From Amaranthus tricolor (Eukaryota; Streptophyta; Magnoliopsida; Caryophyllales; Amaranthaceae): 64,000 nucleotides of DNA. The stretch spans positions 38,344,375-38,408,374 of the forward strand of contig NC_080048.1 in the NCBI RefSeq assembly GCF_026212465.1, given 5' to 3'. Shown here piece after piece: positions 38,101 through 53,100 of this stretch. Each line of letters opens with the position of its first letter. Within the stretch, counting starts at the first letter, position 1. Made by a program: the position numbers and the translations under genes. The notes beneath the pieces were generated by a model. That model did no database searches. It saw only the letters and a program-made list of their open reading frames with translations, and was not told the origin of the DNA.

Positions 38101-41100
38101 TTGATTTTTGAAGTCTATTTAGTCTATAACCGATCAGGATGATTGCTTGGAGAAGGGAAGGGAGAAAGCTTAGGAATTGAGAATGAGGAGTCGAGGACCA
38201 AGACCCCACGAGTGAACTTATTGAACCACTAAGAGAAATATAGTAAAAGAAACGACATAGAAATGCTAGCAAGATATGATCCAAGACAAAAATCTCAAAT
38301 ATCCACTCCTACCTACAGCAGAGCAATGAATGAATTATAACTACAAAAGACTGTATTAAACTTGTTCAGAATTGGGGTACAACTGCACTTGTTGTATCCC
38401 CACTGAATGCGCGCTACATAATCTATTCCCCTTGGTGTCTTTTTGTTTATGTCATGTGCTTTTGCTTATTTAAAAAATGTTCTTTCTGTAGGTTGTTAAA
38501 TTGATGAAAAAAAAGGGTACAGGCATGGTTTCTGTTGATTGTGCTGGTGCTGGTGACATCGTTTGTATTGCTGGATTGGCAAGTCCGTCAATAGGTCATA
38601 CTGTTGCGAATACCCAGGTCAGATCACTTTTTGCTACTTCTTCCGAAGCTTGTTTATTCCATAAATTATGGCCTCATACATGTGTGTGTTTGAAACTAGA
38701 AATAGATTACTTGTGGTCATTAGTTACTGTTGATGGGTATCCACCTTAATTGGACACTTGTACTTGAGTACAATGACTCTGCTTTCACCATGGTACCTCT
38801 CTCACACCCACGTTTATTGCAAAAACAAACAATTTTTTCTTTTAGAACTCCTTTGCCACAAATTTTCTTCACATTCATGAACTGGTCTTAGGGTCATTCA
38901 AGAGGACTAATCAATACACTCGCTTGTGATGGCTTGTTTGTGCTCTAGAAAATGGGTATCGAGACAAGAGCTAGAGCACATGAATTATAATGTTAATTAT
39001 GATTTGTGACATTTGAGGTAAGTTGATGTGTTTGCTAGTTGTCATTGGGGGACACATTTTCCTCTCGTAGTGTATACTTTTTGTATCAATAACATTCCAT
39101 GTCTTCCTTGTACGCCATAAAGTGGTTCCAAAGTCCCACCATAGTGCAAAAGTTTCAGTTTCTGCTATGATTGTAGTAATGGTCAAAATGATGCATGCGG
39201 TGATGTGTTGTCGTAACTATGTAAATTGGCCTAAGCGTGGTATTTTTAAACCTTTACAATTTGGATAGTATTGTTTTTGTACTTGCTAGTTCGAATTCCT
39301 TTTCAAATCAGCTGGCCTTGTATTTGTAGTGTAGCTCCCATCTAGACAAGGTTTAAGAAGAGTCTAATGTACGCAACCTTCCTTTATATTAAATGATAGA
39401 TTGTTACTAATTGATCTTTTATCGAAACATCATCAGTGAATACATCAATAGGAATTCCAAATAATTTAACGATTCATTTTCCTATAACCCATCGTAACTC
39501 AAATCCAAATTTTCTTCATTAGTAGATTTGTTTTTCGTTTTGACAATGATAGAGAAGCCAATTATTTCTTGCATTAAACCTTTGATCTTGCACTAAACCT
39601 ATTTGGAAGACGCTTTATATGCTTTGAAGAAATTCACTTGGTGAGAATTATAAGATCCAGTGATTTATGTAGTTATCAAAGCTTTTATGGCTTTGTGTGC
39701 AGCTGGGAGTGGTGTGTTTCACTCCTCGGAGCATTTGTTCGCTTGTATCTATAAGACATACTCCCTTAATCCCTAAGATTTTGCAACAATATGCAATGAC
39801 ACAATTGTTAAGAAGGAGATAGATCCTATTAAATTGTATGGATAGGATTAAAAGTGATAGAAGATGAGAGAAGCTTTGTGGATAAGAATTTAATGAAGTG
39901 GTTGGACACTACTTAAAATAGAAATGTTGCAAAGTTAAAGGAACGAACAAAAATAGAAATTATGGCAATCTCTTGGGGACAAAGGGAGTAACATGCAATT
40001 TTGGCCTTTTGGACTCCAGTTTCCTGTATTAATGGACCTATTTTCTCTCAGCTTATAACTCTTTCATGTACAAATCACAAGGGTTCCCACCAAGGTGATG
40101 TATGTTTGGATGTACGTTGCCTTAACCTAAATTAAAGGGTTGTTTCTGCTGACCCTAGATATTGTCTTCCATCATTCTAGAGACAAGTGCGAAAATTATG
40201 CTGTATTATAATAGTTAGCTGAATTACTTGCTTTGCTTCTCCTGTTCTTTCGAAATTTTTAAAAATGAAATCTTTAACTGTGCATAACCCAATTCTGAGT
40301 CATTGAAGGGTTGATTGTTTGTCATGAGCTTGTAATTGAGAAGCACATTTTGTTAGCTGAAATGTTCGTTTACAGAAGATAGCAGTATAGAACTGCTTAT
40401 AGTCCTTGTGATGGTTGAAGACTTCTTCCATTCTATTCAATATTCTCAATGTCTATTTTTTCGAATATAGATGTTCAATCAACCATAATAAGGATTTGGA
40501 CTTTTGGAATTTGTGAATCATAAATTTCATTCTATTCTTTTTTGCATAATCTTTCAGGTCTTGAGTGCACTTCCGACTGTCGAGTTGGACCCTCCAACTA
40601 TTTCAATGACTTTTAGTGTGAACGACTCTCCATTGGCCGGAAAAGATGGAATTCATGTGAGTATTTTGTTTTTCTTTGCTTAGTATACATGCAACGTTAT
40701 TAGCATCAAGTACCTGACAAATTATTTATGCATCTGTGCTGCTGTTCGCTCATTTACCTATTTATTTCTCAAAATTGGATCTTGATTCTGGATATATCTG
40801 TAATCTTTCAATATAACAGGATAATGGTCATTTATCTGATTTTTCTAGGTTTCTTCTGCATATAAATTCTGCATGAGTGGATATCAGATGTCAGTCCCAT
40901 GTTATTTCCCCCTTTTTCTTTCAAGTGGGATTTCTTTTAGATTTTGCTTGTGGGAAAAGAGGGGTGGGGGAGGATGGGTTAAAAGCTTACTTTTGGTTTT
41001 CCATAGTGAGGTTTAGATACAAGGTGTTTCTGGTCTTCATTTTCACAGAATTTTTGTTTTTGCTTTTGTTTTGGAGTAGATGAGACTAACATTTTAATTC

Positions 41101-44100
41101 GATAACAATTTAGGAGGGAAAGGAAGGGGAGCAAATAGGAGGGAAGTGGAGGGAAAGGGTGCGAATGGAGAGGAAGGGGGAGAGGAGCAAAAAACAAAAT
41201 TAAGGATATGAAATAAGGCATGGAAGGAGAAGAAAAAAATTATCCCTCAATTGAATAGAAATTGAGTTGATGATGAAAGGAAGGGAGGGTATTTGAAAGG
41301 TTTAGAACATTACACTTGACTCCTGTAGGCATATAGCCTGTAACGTTCTTTAGAAAATATCAGATGTATTGTGTACGTCAGATTCATAATAGCCCTGTTT
41401 TTAATGTTTTATCACAAAGTTAAAGACATGCAAGTATGCAACAGAAGGTGATGCGAACTTCTGGGGAATAGGCACCTTGCTTTCAGGTTCTTGGTTGTTT
41501 CTTGATGACACAGTTGGTCGATTCTATGGCTTGAAGTTTACTTCAAAGTATTTTCAATGTCCATCTCTTCTTTGTATCTTGAGTCTTGTTGGTGGTGGGT
41601 TGTTGCCAGTTGCTTTCGCTTGCACTGGTATGTTGGTTATAAACTGGTAATGTTTTTTTCCTAATGTAGTTCTTTAAAGGTGCTTTTGCGATCTTCATTT
41701 ACATGTTCAATAAGTACAATGGCGCAAACATTTGTAGCAAGTTGCAAATTTTGTCATCATGTGGACTTTTAGATTGAGGAATGTTGGGATTTAAAAGCTT
41801 TTTTCTGAGGTTCCTAGTGGAGTCGAATAAGTGTTGCTTATGGCCTATGGGACTTTTTATGTCCTCAGATGTCATTCGGGATTCATGAAGACTATTGAAG
41901 TTGGTGAATTTCTTTTCTCCTTCGTACTACTTGTTTGTGGAGTTTTTTCATCCTTTAATCATTCATTTGTTTTTGGTCATTTAAATATATTTATTGCATA
42001 TAAATTTAATAGTTTTTGCTTGAAGATCAATTGATTGTTAGCTATTCCAAGTCATTTTAATTTTTTTTCTTGTAGTTGACTGGTGGAAAAATTGGTGAAC
42101 GATTGATGGCGGAGGCAGAAACAAACCTTGCAATAAATGTTATTCCTGGTTTATCAGATTCGTTTGAAGTACAGGGAAGGGGAGAGCTCCAACTGGGTTA
42201 GTGTGTTTACTTTCCCTTTTGTAGTCGAATAGTGTTACTGAAGCCTGAATTGTTTCTGGACAATTTGAACATGTCTGTGATCTTCATCTTTGAGATCTTT
42301 TAGAATTTCATTCTTTTTTTATTGAAGCCTTTATAGAAGACTTTTAAAGTCAAAATTTTTAGTGTCTTGATGCATTTTTTTTGATAACCCAAAATTCCAT
42401 TTATAGTTTCATGAGACGTGGTTGGAAATATTCAACAGTTGAAAGTGTTGAAGGGCGTTCTTGGGTCATATTAAGTACCTTAGCTGGTCTCATCTGAATA
42501 ATTTTGCATATCATCTAACGTCAAAGTTTTCTCCAATAGAATTAACTCCTATCCCATCTTAGTTTAGCCAAATCTTTTGGAACGTAGTTTAAGAAGCTTT
42601 CATGAGTGGTTATTAATTGTTTTTTTTTTTCTACTGGGTGATCTGATTTGTGAACTAGTGGGAATCCGTTTATTGCAAAATGCCTTGATTGAGCAAGGAG
42701 GGCCCAAGAGAGAAAATAAAAATAAGGCAAGTTGACATTTAGTGGAGAGCCCTTGTTAATCGAATAAAAGGTGGGATCCATACCAATTACCATAAATAAG
42801 AAATGGGCAAGCTAATGTGGGATAAATGAAAGGAACATGATAAGGTAACTTGAGATAACAGACTCAGTAAATCTTACAAAGAAATCATCGCAATAAAAAT
42901 TTAAATCAAAAGTTTGTTGTCTTACTGTGGTCCTAGATTTCAAAATAACTAGAAGAAAATTACTAATTTGTAAAGCTTAAAGTTTTTTTAATATATATCT
43001 TATCAGATGCTTTACTTCAGCCTATTTTTCCTAGTGTAAATGTATAATAAGATAGTTACCTCTAGTGAATAAATTTATCGGAGATATGAAGGAATTATCA
43101 AGAGAGGGTTAGTAGTTTGGAACAACACCAATACATTACTCCCTCTTATTCACCCTAAGTGTCCCATTTTCTTATTGAGTCAAGTCACCATAAATGTCTC
43201 ATTTCTATTTTAGATATGCTACCTTTATCAATTTACCCTTACTAACTGTAATCTTTCCACACCTTTACGCTTACTAGTTCCACTTTACCCCTATCAAAAC
43301 TTAAAACACTTTACTTTTTCTTTCACATGTGGTTCCATTTGACCACCTAAAAAATAGTGAAAAGTCAAATGGGACACATTGAGTGAATAGGAGGGAGTAA
43401 TTAATTTTCAGACATTTTCTTTTTTAGGCAATAGTCACAAATTTTTATTGGTTTTCTTTCGTTGAATATGCTAGTTCTAACAGCTTATCATGATGTGTCA
43501 ACTGACAACTCATTAGGAAACTTTCCCCGCGTTTGTTGGCGCTTGAAGCCTTGAACTTTGAATATTGTTTTTGTAGAAGATTTTCAACAACTCCTCGTTG
43601 CACTCTTATTGGCCTCTTAAGAGGAAAGTTTCTAGTGAAACGTAGTTTGATTTTTAATTTTGAGTTTTCAATTTTGAGAAAGGGTAATGTGTTGGGTCCT
43701 TTACACTATATGATAAATTTGTTAGTAGTGTGGAGAAAGAATCTTTGCCTTGAAATGTATTTGAGTACCGAGTATAGTTGTTACTCATTAGTGATGGGAT
43801 GATACACCTGGTAATTGTTTTACCCAAAACTTCCCATTCTTGAAATTTGTTTTATTTCCCGGTGAAAATGTTCATTAAGACTGTTAGTAGTTGAGGGTGG
43901 TAGCTGTAGTTAATACGTTGATGAGAGCAGTTTAGTAGAAGATATGTACAAGGTAGTGGGCAGGAATTTAGGAGCGAGTTGATTTGTGAGCAATAGAGAA
44001 GATGTAGATGCTGCACTTATAGTCATCAACATTTAAATAGAAAAAATGTATTGATATGAATTCATTACAAACCTTAATCAAGAATCCAATTACAAACCCA

Positions 44101-47100
44101 ATTACCAGATTTTGAGCTAGATTGATCAACAAAGATGCTACCTTTGTGCAAATTGAGCATCCAATACTGTTTTATGGCACTTGATGAAGCAGAATATACA
44201 CATTTCTTGTGTTCTGACATAAATTTGTGGTTGATCCAGATGATTTTCTATGATATTTTGTATTCCAATAATTAGTGTAATGAAAAAATGACTAGAAAGA
44301 GGGACTTTTGCTGTTCTATGTTTTAACATGTAGAATTCAGGGTAATTAAATTTGAAAGCTATAAAGTCGAATCTTAGTTCAATGAGTTTCTGGGGAATGA
44401 AGTGTCATGTATTTCAGAATTATATGATTAATGAATTTTCAGTTGATTATTGTGATTTCAGTTATACCCCTGTTTCAGGTATGGATTTGGGTGGGTCATA
44501 GCTCTTCTTGTAGCTGAAAGAGGAGAGGAAAGAGAATGGGGTGATTATTGTTGAGTGGAGCACGTTGCTGTATTGGGTTAATTTGGAGTATATTGCCAAG
44601 TCTACAAAACTTAGATTTGATATTTGAATGAGCATTTAGAATCAACGGATTTCTTTATGAAAATAGTTCTTTAATTGACTATCCAATTTTTTTGAAACCT
44701 CAGAGAAGTAATTGGGTACTCGGCTATTTAAGCAAAGTATCATGGAGCAAACAACAATGATGGCATAACCCTAATTCGAATAATAGAGTAAGAGAGGAAA
44801 GAGGAAAAAAAAACTTCACAAATTTGGTAATAGGTCAACTGAGTCTAATATGAAAAGTGATCCCTTATTGTTGATTTAAATCTAAGTTAATCAATAGTTT
44901 GGTTTAACATGAGTGGATGAGCAATAGGGTAAATTAAAATACCAATATTTTCCTCGCAATAAATGTAGCAGTTATTTGATTTTGAACGTGAATAGATTAA
45001 ATTACTTTGTAGGCAATGGAATTAATTTTTATTTCTAGTGCTATTAATTTTGGTGATAGAAGATATAGAGTTTTATTTTGCATGCATGTTGCATCTTAGA
45101 AACCCTTAATGCGAGCCATAAAGCTTAGTATATCCAGTTATTCTTATTATGACCGTCTGACCAACTAGTATTGACTGATAAGTCAATTTAAGTCAACTAA
45201 TGTTTGGTAAAACTTAGTTGTTGGCTGTTTATTTGAAAAAAAGTGTGTCAAAGCCAATTAGAAAGCTACTCAAGGTAGTTTTTCGTTTTGGCTTAAAAGC
45301 CAACTTTTTAGCCCGGCTTAAAAGCCATTTATCATACACCTTTTTGGCTGTTTGACCACTTTAAAAACCAAAAGCCAAAAAGCGATTGAAAAGTTAATCG
45401 AAAAGTTATTTACCAAAATCCCTTGGTTAAGATGTGGTTTCAATAAGGCCATCTTAGTTGCCACTTTCGCTATCTTTGTTGTGTCAAGGAGAAGGGGTGA
45501 CATGTGGCTTGTGCTTGATTTAGTGAAAATCTAGACTGAAAATGAATGAAGTTATTATATTGAGGTAGTTGTACTCTTGTTAATTACTCCCTCTGTTCCA
45601 TGAGTTGCCAACATTTCTTGGTCATACCCTTTTACTTTGCAACATTTATGTTTTGGGTAATGTCCCTACTACTTTATTTCTTATCTACCCATCTTCTCTC
45701 ACTTAACCTTATCCACACAATTTATTTGTCCCCACTATTTTCATTTTTCTTGTGCAATCATGAGCCCTTGCATTCTCAAGTGGACAAAGGGAGTACTTTG
45801 TAGTGATGACTGTTAGATGATGAATTTTTTATTGATGATTGTTGAGTGTTGATGAATTAGCTTCCTTTTGAAATTAGTTTTCCGTACTCATGTGTAACGT
45901 GTTAGTCACAGGATATTTAGGTAGTTCTGTAAGATGTAACATGCAGTTATAGAACTTAGATATATTGATTTGACTTCAATGCTCTTCTTGATTTTTACCT
46001 ACTTCTGTACCTGCTTTCTGACTACAGGTATCTTAATTGAGAATATGAGGCGTGAAGGTTTTGAGTTATCCGTCTCACCACCTCGAGTCATGTGATTTCC
46101 TTACCTTGGTCTTTTTATATTTCTGTTTTTTTTTTTTTTTTATGATAATAATTTAAGTCTTGAAATTTGGCTTTTATGTATTTGCGATTTACGAATATTG
46201 ATCTTATATTTACACTTGCGTCATAGAACATTATTAAAGCAACAACTGTCAAACCCTACTAACCCTAGTATTATAAATTGACATATCTGTTGAAAAGGAT
46301 TATGTAAACTACTCTGTTTTCTACAAATTTTTATCATTTTTTTGATATGATTAAATTTAGGTATATTCTTACTTAAATTTATGTATACTAGAGCAGCCAA
46401 TTTTCTCATTCTTGCACATGTGAAGTCACAGACAACTACTATCTAAATAATACTTCAGCTAAGTCTACTTGTAATGATGTTTGTAATGTTGTTTTTTATG
46501 TAATGATGTTTGTTTACGTTCTTTGTCCCACAACTTACCCCGTTGTCTGCAACTATTATCTTTTAAATACTCCTCTTATCCTAAAACAAATCTCTGGAAT
46601 TGATGAGGCCAAAAGTTACTTTTCCCATATTTATAATTATAATATCTTCGTTATTATAATTGTTCTGCAGTAACAACTAACAAGTAACAACTTGTCTTAT
46701 TATAAGTTGAAAAGATAATAAAGCAGTATTATGATTATATTTGGGCTGATGATTATTTTATAAAATGATTTCTTTGTAATTTAGATTTCTTCACATTTAT
46801 TGAAGCAGTGTTTTTTAGTGACAAGAAAAGAGTAGGACTGGGGGGAAAGTTTGAGAAGTATTTAAAAGGTTGCGAGAGAGTGTGGAAGAAACACAATACC
46901 GAAAGAACGATAAAGTAATGACGAGAATTTTTAGGAACTTACCAAAATAGAAAGGGTAAAGAACTTTAAAGAAACGGAGGGAAGTACTTTAGGGTCCAAG
47001 AAGTTGCATTTATGTGACATTTCATTTTTTTTAAAAAAAGTTTGTTCTCTTTTGGATGACTTTGATTAGAAGTAATAGAAATAAGAATTGGATGCTTTGC

Positions 47101-50100
47101 TTTCCTCAACCTTAAAAGACTTACAAGTATTAAGTGAATGTAAGCTATTATTACTTGAAATTAATTTTAATGAAGATAAATTAAGCTACAATTGGTAAAA
47201 CTCTTTTAATCAGGAAACTCTACAGCTTAAAAAAAAGAAAAAAAGGGAAAAATCAGATTCATTCTGTAAACTTCACTTGAATTTAGTAAATATTTTTTCT
47301 ATTGTATTTTTTGATTTGTGAAAATAATTTGTGTTCAGAGAACGGGCCAAGAAGCCTTTATGCTGATTTAATTGCAACACCTATTCCTTTTTTTGGGAAT
47401 CACCAAATTTTGGGTAGAGTCTATGTCCAAAATCCAAAAGACTCCCAGTTTGGAATTTTTGAGAAAAACCATAGCCAAATTATCAAAGCAGATGAGTGGA
47501 TTTAATGAATTGAAACTTATTTCTTCATTGCCTTAATTTTTAAGTTTTATTTCCTTTCATATTGGAATTTGAAATATTCTCTCTATTCTTTTACACCTAT
47601 GACGTAATATTATGTATTTCTTTTTGTACTGCACATTCAGGTTTCAGAATTTGTCTTTTCTTTTCGATCAGGTATAAAAGTGAAAATGGACAAAAACTTG
47701 AACCCTTGGAAGAAGTAACCATCGAGGTAATAATTATGGTTGGCTTGAGGACACTGGTCCTCGTTTGGACATTGAAGTTTCAATGCTAATATATTGTTTT
47801 TAGGTCAATGAAGAGCATGTGGGTTCTGTCATGGAAGCCTTGTCTCACAGGCGAGGTGAAATTGTAGACATGGGACCTGTGCCTGGTCATGCTGGGAGGA
47901 CAAGATTGTTAATGACATGTCCATCAAGGTTGGTAACACTTGATATGCATGTTGATTATCTGCTGCAATAGTAAATACTTTTTTCTGTTTTTTTTTTTTT
48001 TTTTTTTTTTTTGCTTTTTTTTTTTTTTTTACGGATTTTATATGGTAATCAGTGATATTTAAAGGGTTAAAAGTCGTTAAGCTATTGCCTAAAGAAGCCA
48101 AATCTCATTGTGATGTAGAATAACATATTTCTAGTTTTTCTTTTCTGGTATCATAATGGAATGGGATGCTCTGATCTGGATCTTCTGGCTTAGAAAATTT
48201 TGTTTATGCAATCTAAGCTCCGTTAAAATCCTCTCAGCTGTTATAGTACCTTGCCTAGAAAGTAGAAACCCACGACTTGAATGAAGTGGTTGCAAACTAG
48301 GTTGACCTTCTCTGCTTCAAAGGACATACTTAAAGAATCCCAAGGAAAATTTTTTTGAGAAGAGGTTTTCTTGACAAGCATATTTGTACTTCCATATACC
48401 TTAGCATTCGGAATATAGTTGCCATTTTCGACTTTGCATAATGATTCTTTTTTCTTTTGCTTGTGACTTTGGAGTATACAACATACCACTTATTAAAGGG
48501 CTCAAGCCTATGTGATTTGGATGGGTAAAATGTACACAATACTCTTGTAATAACAATGAGGATTTTTCCGATTGACCCTTGATTGCACAAATCATAGGCA
48601 AATTCACATTCATAAGCTCACATGATGAAATGAGCCTTGTTAGGTATGACTCATAGAAAGATTCTAATCTTTCTATTTTAAAATATTGTTGATTATTGAT
48701 AGGAGGCAGCCTTTCTTTTATGACTGTATTGACCTACAGTGTCACATCTGTCTTGAGTGAGATCCTCTTATGCGGTGTTTGGTTAGTGCAAAAACGTTCT
48801 TCTGGAGAACTGGTTTCCACGCTTTCTTTTGTCCTGTTTGACAAGGGAATTTAAATGGAAAACTTGGGTGGTAAAGAGTTTTTCATCACTTGGTAAACAT
48901 TTTCCTCCAAATTGAAAGGAAACCAATTTTCCTCCTTTCTTCCATCACCAAAGTCTTCGTTTCTCATAATAGTTTTCCATCAAAAAAAACAAAAGAAATT
49001 AATTATCATTTGCACTTACCTTTGGAAAGATAATTTCCAAGCAAAATGTTTCCTGAAACCAAGCTTATATGAGATTAATGAGAACTATGAGAACCAATCT
49101 GCTTGACTAAAAAGTTTATTTTTTACAAAAAAAAAATGTGCTACTTTTTAGCAAAGTGTTACATTCACAAAAAAAAAAATAATTTTAAAAATAAATATAA
49201 AGTAACATTTTTTTGTCCAAAAGTAATTTTTTTGTCTAATTGACACCTTTTTATGTAAAAGTCATTCTCCCTCTGTTTCTTTTTGTTTGTCCACTTTACC
49301 CTTTCACCTATTTTAAAGCAAATTTGAGCCTCGATATCTCATAATACGCATAAAAAATTGTAGAATTATACATTAAAATTCTTTGCATCAAGACAAATCT
49401 AACATGATCCCACATGAATATATTTTGTCTTGAATATATACTTCAAAAATCAAAGTTAAATTTCTCTCGTAAAGTGGAAAAATATAAAGTGGACTAACAA
49501 AAGGAACGAAGGGAGTGTTTATCTTTACTTTATCAATTTTTTCTTGTTTGTTAATCATTGAAAAGTAACACATTTTTTCCGAAAAATAGCACCTTTTTAT
49601 GTAAAAAGCAACACCTTTTGTCAGTTTTATTCAGTATTTTTTTTCTGAATTTAACACTTTTTTGTCGAAAAGTACCACATTTATTTTTAAAAAAAGTTAC
49701 ACATTTTTGCCTAAAATAACACCTTTTTAGTAAAAAAGTAACATTTTTTGAACTTCCTATATATGTATATATATGTATAAAGTATCTTATTTTTGGAAAC
49801 CTGTTTGTGCTTGATATTTCACTTATTGATTGCAAATGAATTTTTCATTTTGATCATTTTTCAGGGGATTGGTTGGTTATAGAAGTGTATTCTTTAGTGT
49901 CACACGAGGAACTGGATTCATGCACAGGGCGTTTCAGGGTACACATTCTTGTTTATTTTCTCTTGATTACATTGCTTAATTATTGGTCATAGTGCTATTT
50001 ATTCCATTGCAGTTAACATATTAGTAATTAATAACACCAGGCAAAATGCCTTTTGTTTCTTGTTGAAAAAGATGCTCATAAAAAAGTATGATTGTGCCTT

Positions 50101-53100
50101 TGGTTCGCATAAGAGACATGACATGACTGTAATGCACATAGTCTGATAATATTACTTGTCTATTCGCACATGTTACTGCTTTTGTACGTATCTTTTGTCT
50201 TTTTCTCCCTTCCTCCCCATACCTGTGGGGTGTTGGAGCTTGGTTTTCTCTGCTGTCTGCCTGTTTCTTGTTGATATTGCCGAGTTACTAGATCCTTGTG
50301 ATGTGTAATGGCCTTTTTGTTTTTGCCAGCATATGGAAAGCACCGAGGTCCGTTGGGGAATGTTAGGAAAGGAGTACTGGTAAATTTTCTTATATTCCTT
50401 GGCTTCGAATATTTCATGTTCTTCAATGGATCTCAATTTTCTTGGCATTTTACAAGTTGCACTAGAAATAAGAAATCAGCTGCTACTAAAAGTACTGGTG
50501 AAATATTAGCTGAAGTGCTGAACTATATGAAGGACTTAGGACTCGCTTCAAGAGATATTTCATGGTTTTGGGACGATATGATGTTTGCTTCACCTTTATT
50601 GCCTCATCTTTTTCAGTGTGTATGTAAAGTAAAAACTATAATTATAACTTCTGACTAGACATATAATCACAAAAACTGGATTAAATACTACTTATCACCC
50701 TCATCACCGCATCAACCAACATAACTTAGAAACGTGTCTTTCAAATTTGGGTATGAATTTGATAACTGAATGGCAATTCCACCCAGATAATCATTTTTAG
50801 GTCAGTTTTGGCAGTTTAACTGAATGGCTGTAAAACTATAATTTAAAAAACCGGATCAAAGCTAATAACTTTTTTTGGACTAAATTCTGTGTCTTTTGTA
50901 CACAGTTGTCCTTTACAAACTACATAGTAATTATAATGAAGCTTTGTGCTTCAGTTTATCTATCCACAAAATAACATATTTAATCCCCTCCCCACCCCCC
51001 CTAGGCGGGAAAATGTCATTTAGGTTCAATTTCGTTGCCTTGAGCGATCTAGTTCACTTATGATTGAATAAGTGCTACCCTAGTTTAGCACATTCTCAAG
51101 TAATTCAGCTCAGTGAAAAGGTGAATAGATGAAAAGAATACATCCCATGTAGTCACCCTCTTGTTGAGATATGGGAAATTTTATTCCTCACCTAAAAGAG
51201 AGTGCTTGTGCTTGTTGAGATATGGGAAATTTTATTCCTCACCTAAAAAAATACATCCCATGTAGTCGCCCTAGTTTAACTTCATTATGTTCATTGTACA
51301 GGTTTCCATGGGATTTGGAACTATAACAGCTCATGCTTTGATGAGTCTAGAAGCACGTGGGATCCTCTTTGTAACTCCTGGGATGGAGGTTTGGAATTGT
51401 TACACACTCTGTTTATCTCTTTGATATAATGATTTATGCTTATGTATTAGTGTATGGCTCTTTTTGCTGTGAATGATAAATTGAAGTGTTTGCTTTACTT
51501 CTTGAAGTAAAGCTACCCTTTTAGATACTAATGGTTTAAGTCTTTAGGCTCTTTAGTTACAAGATCAATAAAAAGCCTTATCTGGCCTGCTATTTTCATT
51601 TTTGTATAGCATCTAATATTATTGAACCACTTAGTGGTGTTGGTTTAATGTAGAATGTTAATGTCTACTATCATTGGACTTCTCTTTGACCTTGATTAGT
51701 AATACTAATGTTACTTGCTCGCGAGAAAATGAATCAGTTCTGAGTGGGGATCTGACTGTTCTTGAAATAAAAAATAATTATTCATATTAGGACTTCGGTG
51801 AGATACAAATCATTTATTCCCTTTTGTTCTCGTAAAAGAAGTGAGCACATCCAACCACTCCAATATGGCTATTTTATGAAAAGAAATCCAAGATTTTCAG
51901 CCATGTTGAAGTGTCCAAGTGTCTTACTCATGAACGAGTGTCAGGGATCCGAGGCAAGTATATACCCAATCTGCAAAGTCTATAAACCTTAAGCTTGATA
52001 TAATGACTAATTTATACTCCCTGTGTCTCTCAATTTGCACCACTTTCTATTTTAGTTTGTCCGATTCATTTTGCATCCTTTTCTTTTTTAGAAATGGTCT
52101 CACTCTCTTTCTTTTTATCTCATTCACAAACTTATTATCTCTCTCCATCTTAACCACTCATTTCTATCATCCACTTGTTTTATATCTTATTCTTCAACCT
52201 AATTCCCCTTTCTACTAAATTTGCCGAAGTATTGGGTGCATACTGAGTGAGAGATAGTTGGAGTAATGGTTCTAGAGAAACACATAGATCATCTATCAAT
52301 TTTTTTTAATAAAATTTAAATACAAAAATATCATGAAACATGGTTATAAAATTTTGATTTGCATGTCTCAAGCAACCTTAAAGAAATTTGATTCAGATTA
52401 ACCCAAGGAAATCATTTTTTTCGCTGGTCAACTTATCACACAAACCTAGTTATTGTAAAATGTAATTGGTGGTTAAATTGGAGCTCTAAGCGGGTTACTA
52501 TTTTCTCTTGCCGTTGGTGTGTATATCTAGTGATTGAAGTTATTTACAGGGAAAATTATAGTGGAAACAAATCTGAATTTTTCTAAACAAGACAAAGAGA
52601 TGGGAACTGGGAAGTTTGCACGTGCATTTTTTAGCTTTCACTGCGCAATAGCTAAACAGAACATGTAACAACTACTTATGTTGGGAAGGTTGATGTTTAC
52701 TCTTTAAAAGGGGATTGAGTGCCTTGATTTAAATTTTTCTTTATTGTGTTCCTGAGGGTTTGTTTGGGGAGTCTTATGGCATACTTCGAGAGGATTTACA
52801 ATTCATAAAAATGTATCTTTTGTGAGGATAAAAAACATGACAGATTTTGGGCCGGAGAACCATATAGCATTAAATATGAATGGATGGAAAAGGAATATTG
52901 TTACAAGTGATCTTAAGTTGATTTGTTTTGCTACAAGTAGGCAATAAATTGATCTCATAACTTTGTATTAAGGCTTTGGAGTGTAGTTGTCGAAAGGATA
53001 GAAGGAAGGTACATACAACAATGGGTTTTTATATATGGTTGAAAATTGTGTTGGACAAGCATGTTGATCTCATAACTTGGTATTAAGGCTTTGGAGTTGT

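Noticed and set aside
43533..43802. 89-codon frame in TypA intron 9
   Set aside because: No recognisable motif and no splice or promoter context. Most likely chance.
47829..48101. Minus-strand frame with a long lysine run
   Set aside because: The lysines come from the poly(T) tract, and the rest is antisense to TypA exon 12.
49551..49835. Minus-strand frame rich in Phe, Lys and Cys with periodic appearance
   Set aside because: The periodicity comes from the degenerate minisatellite, not from a protein repeat family.
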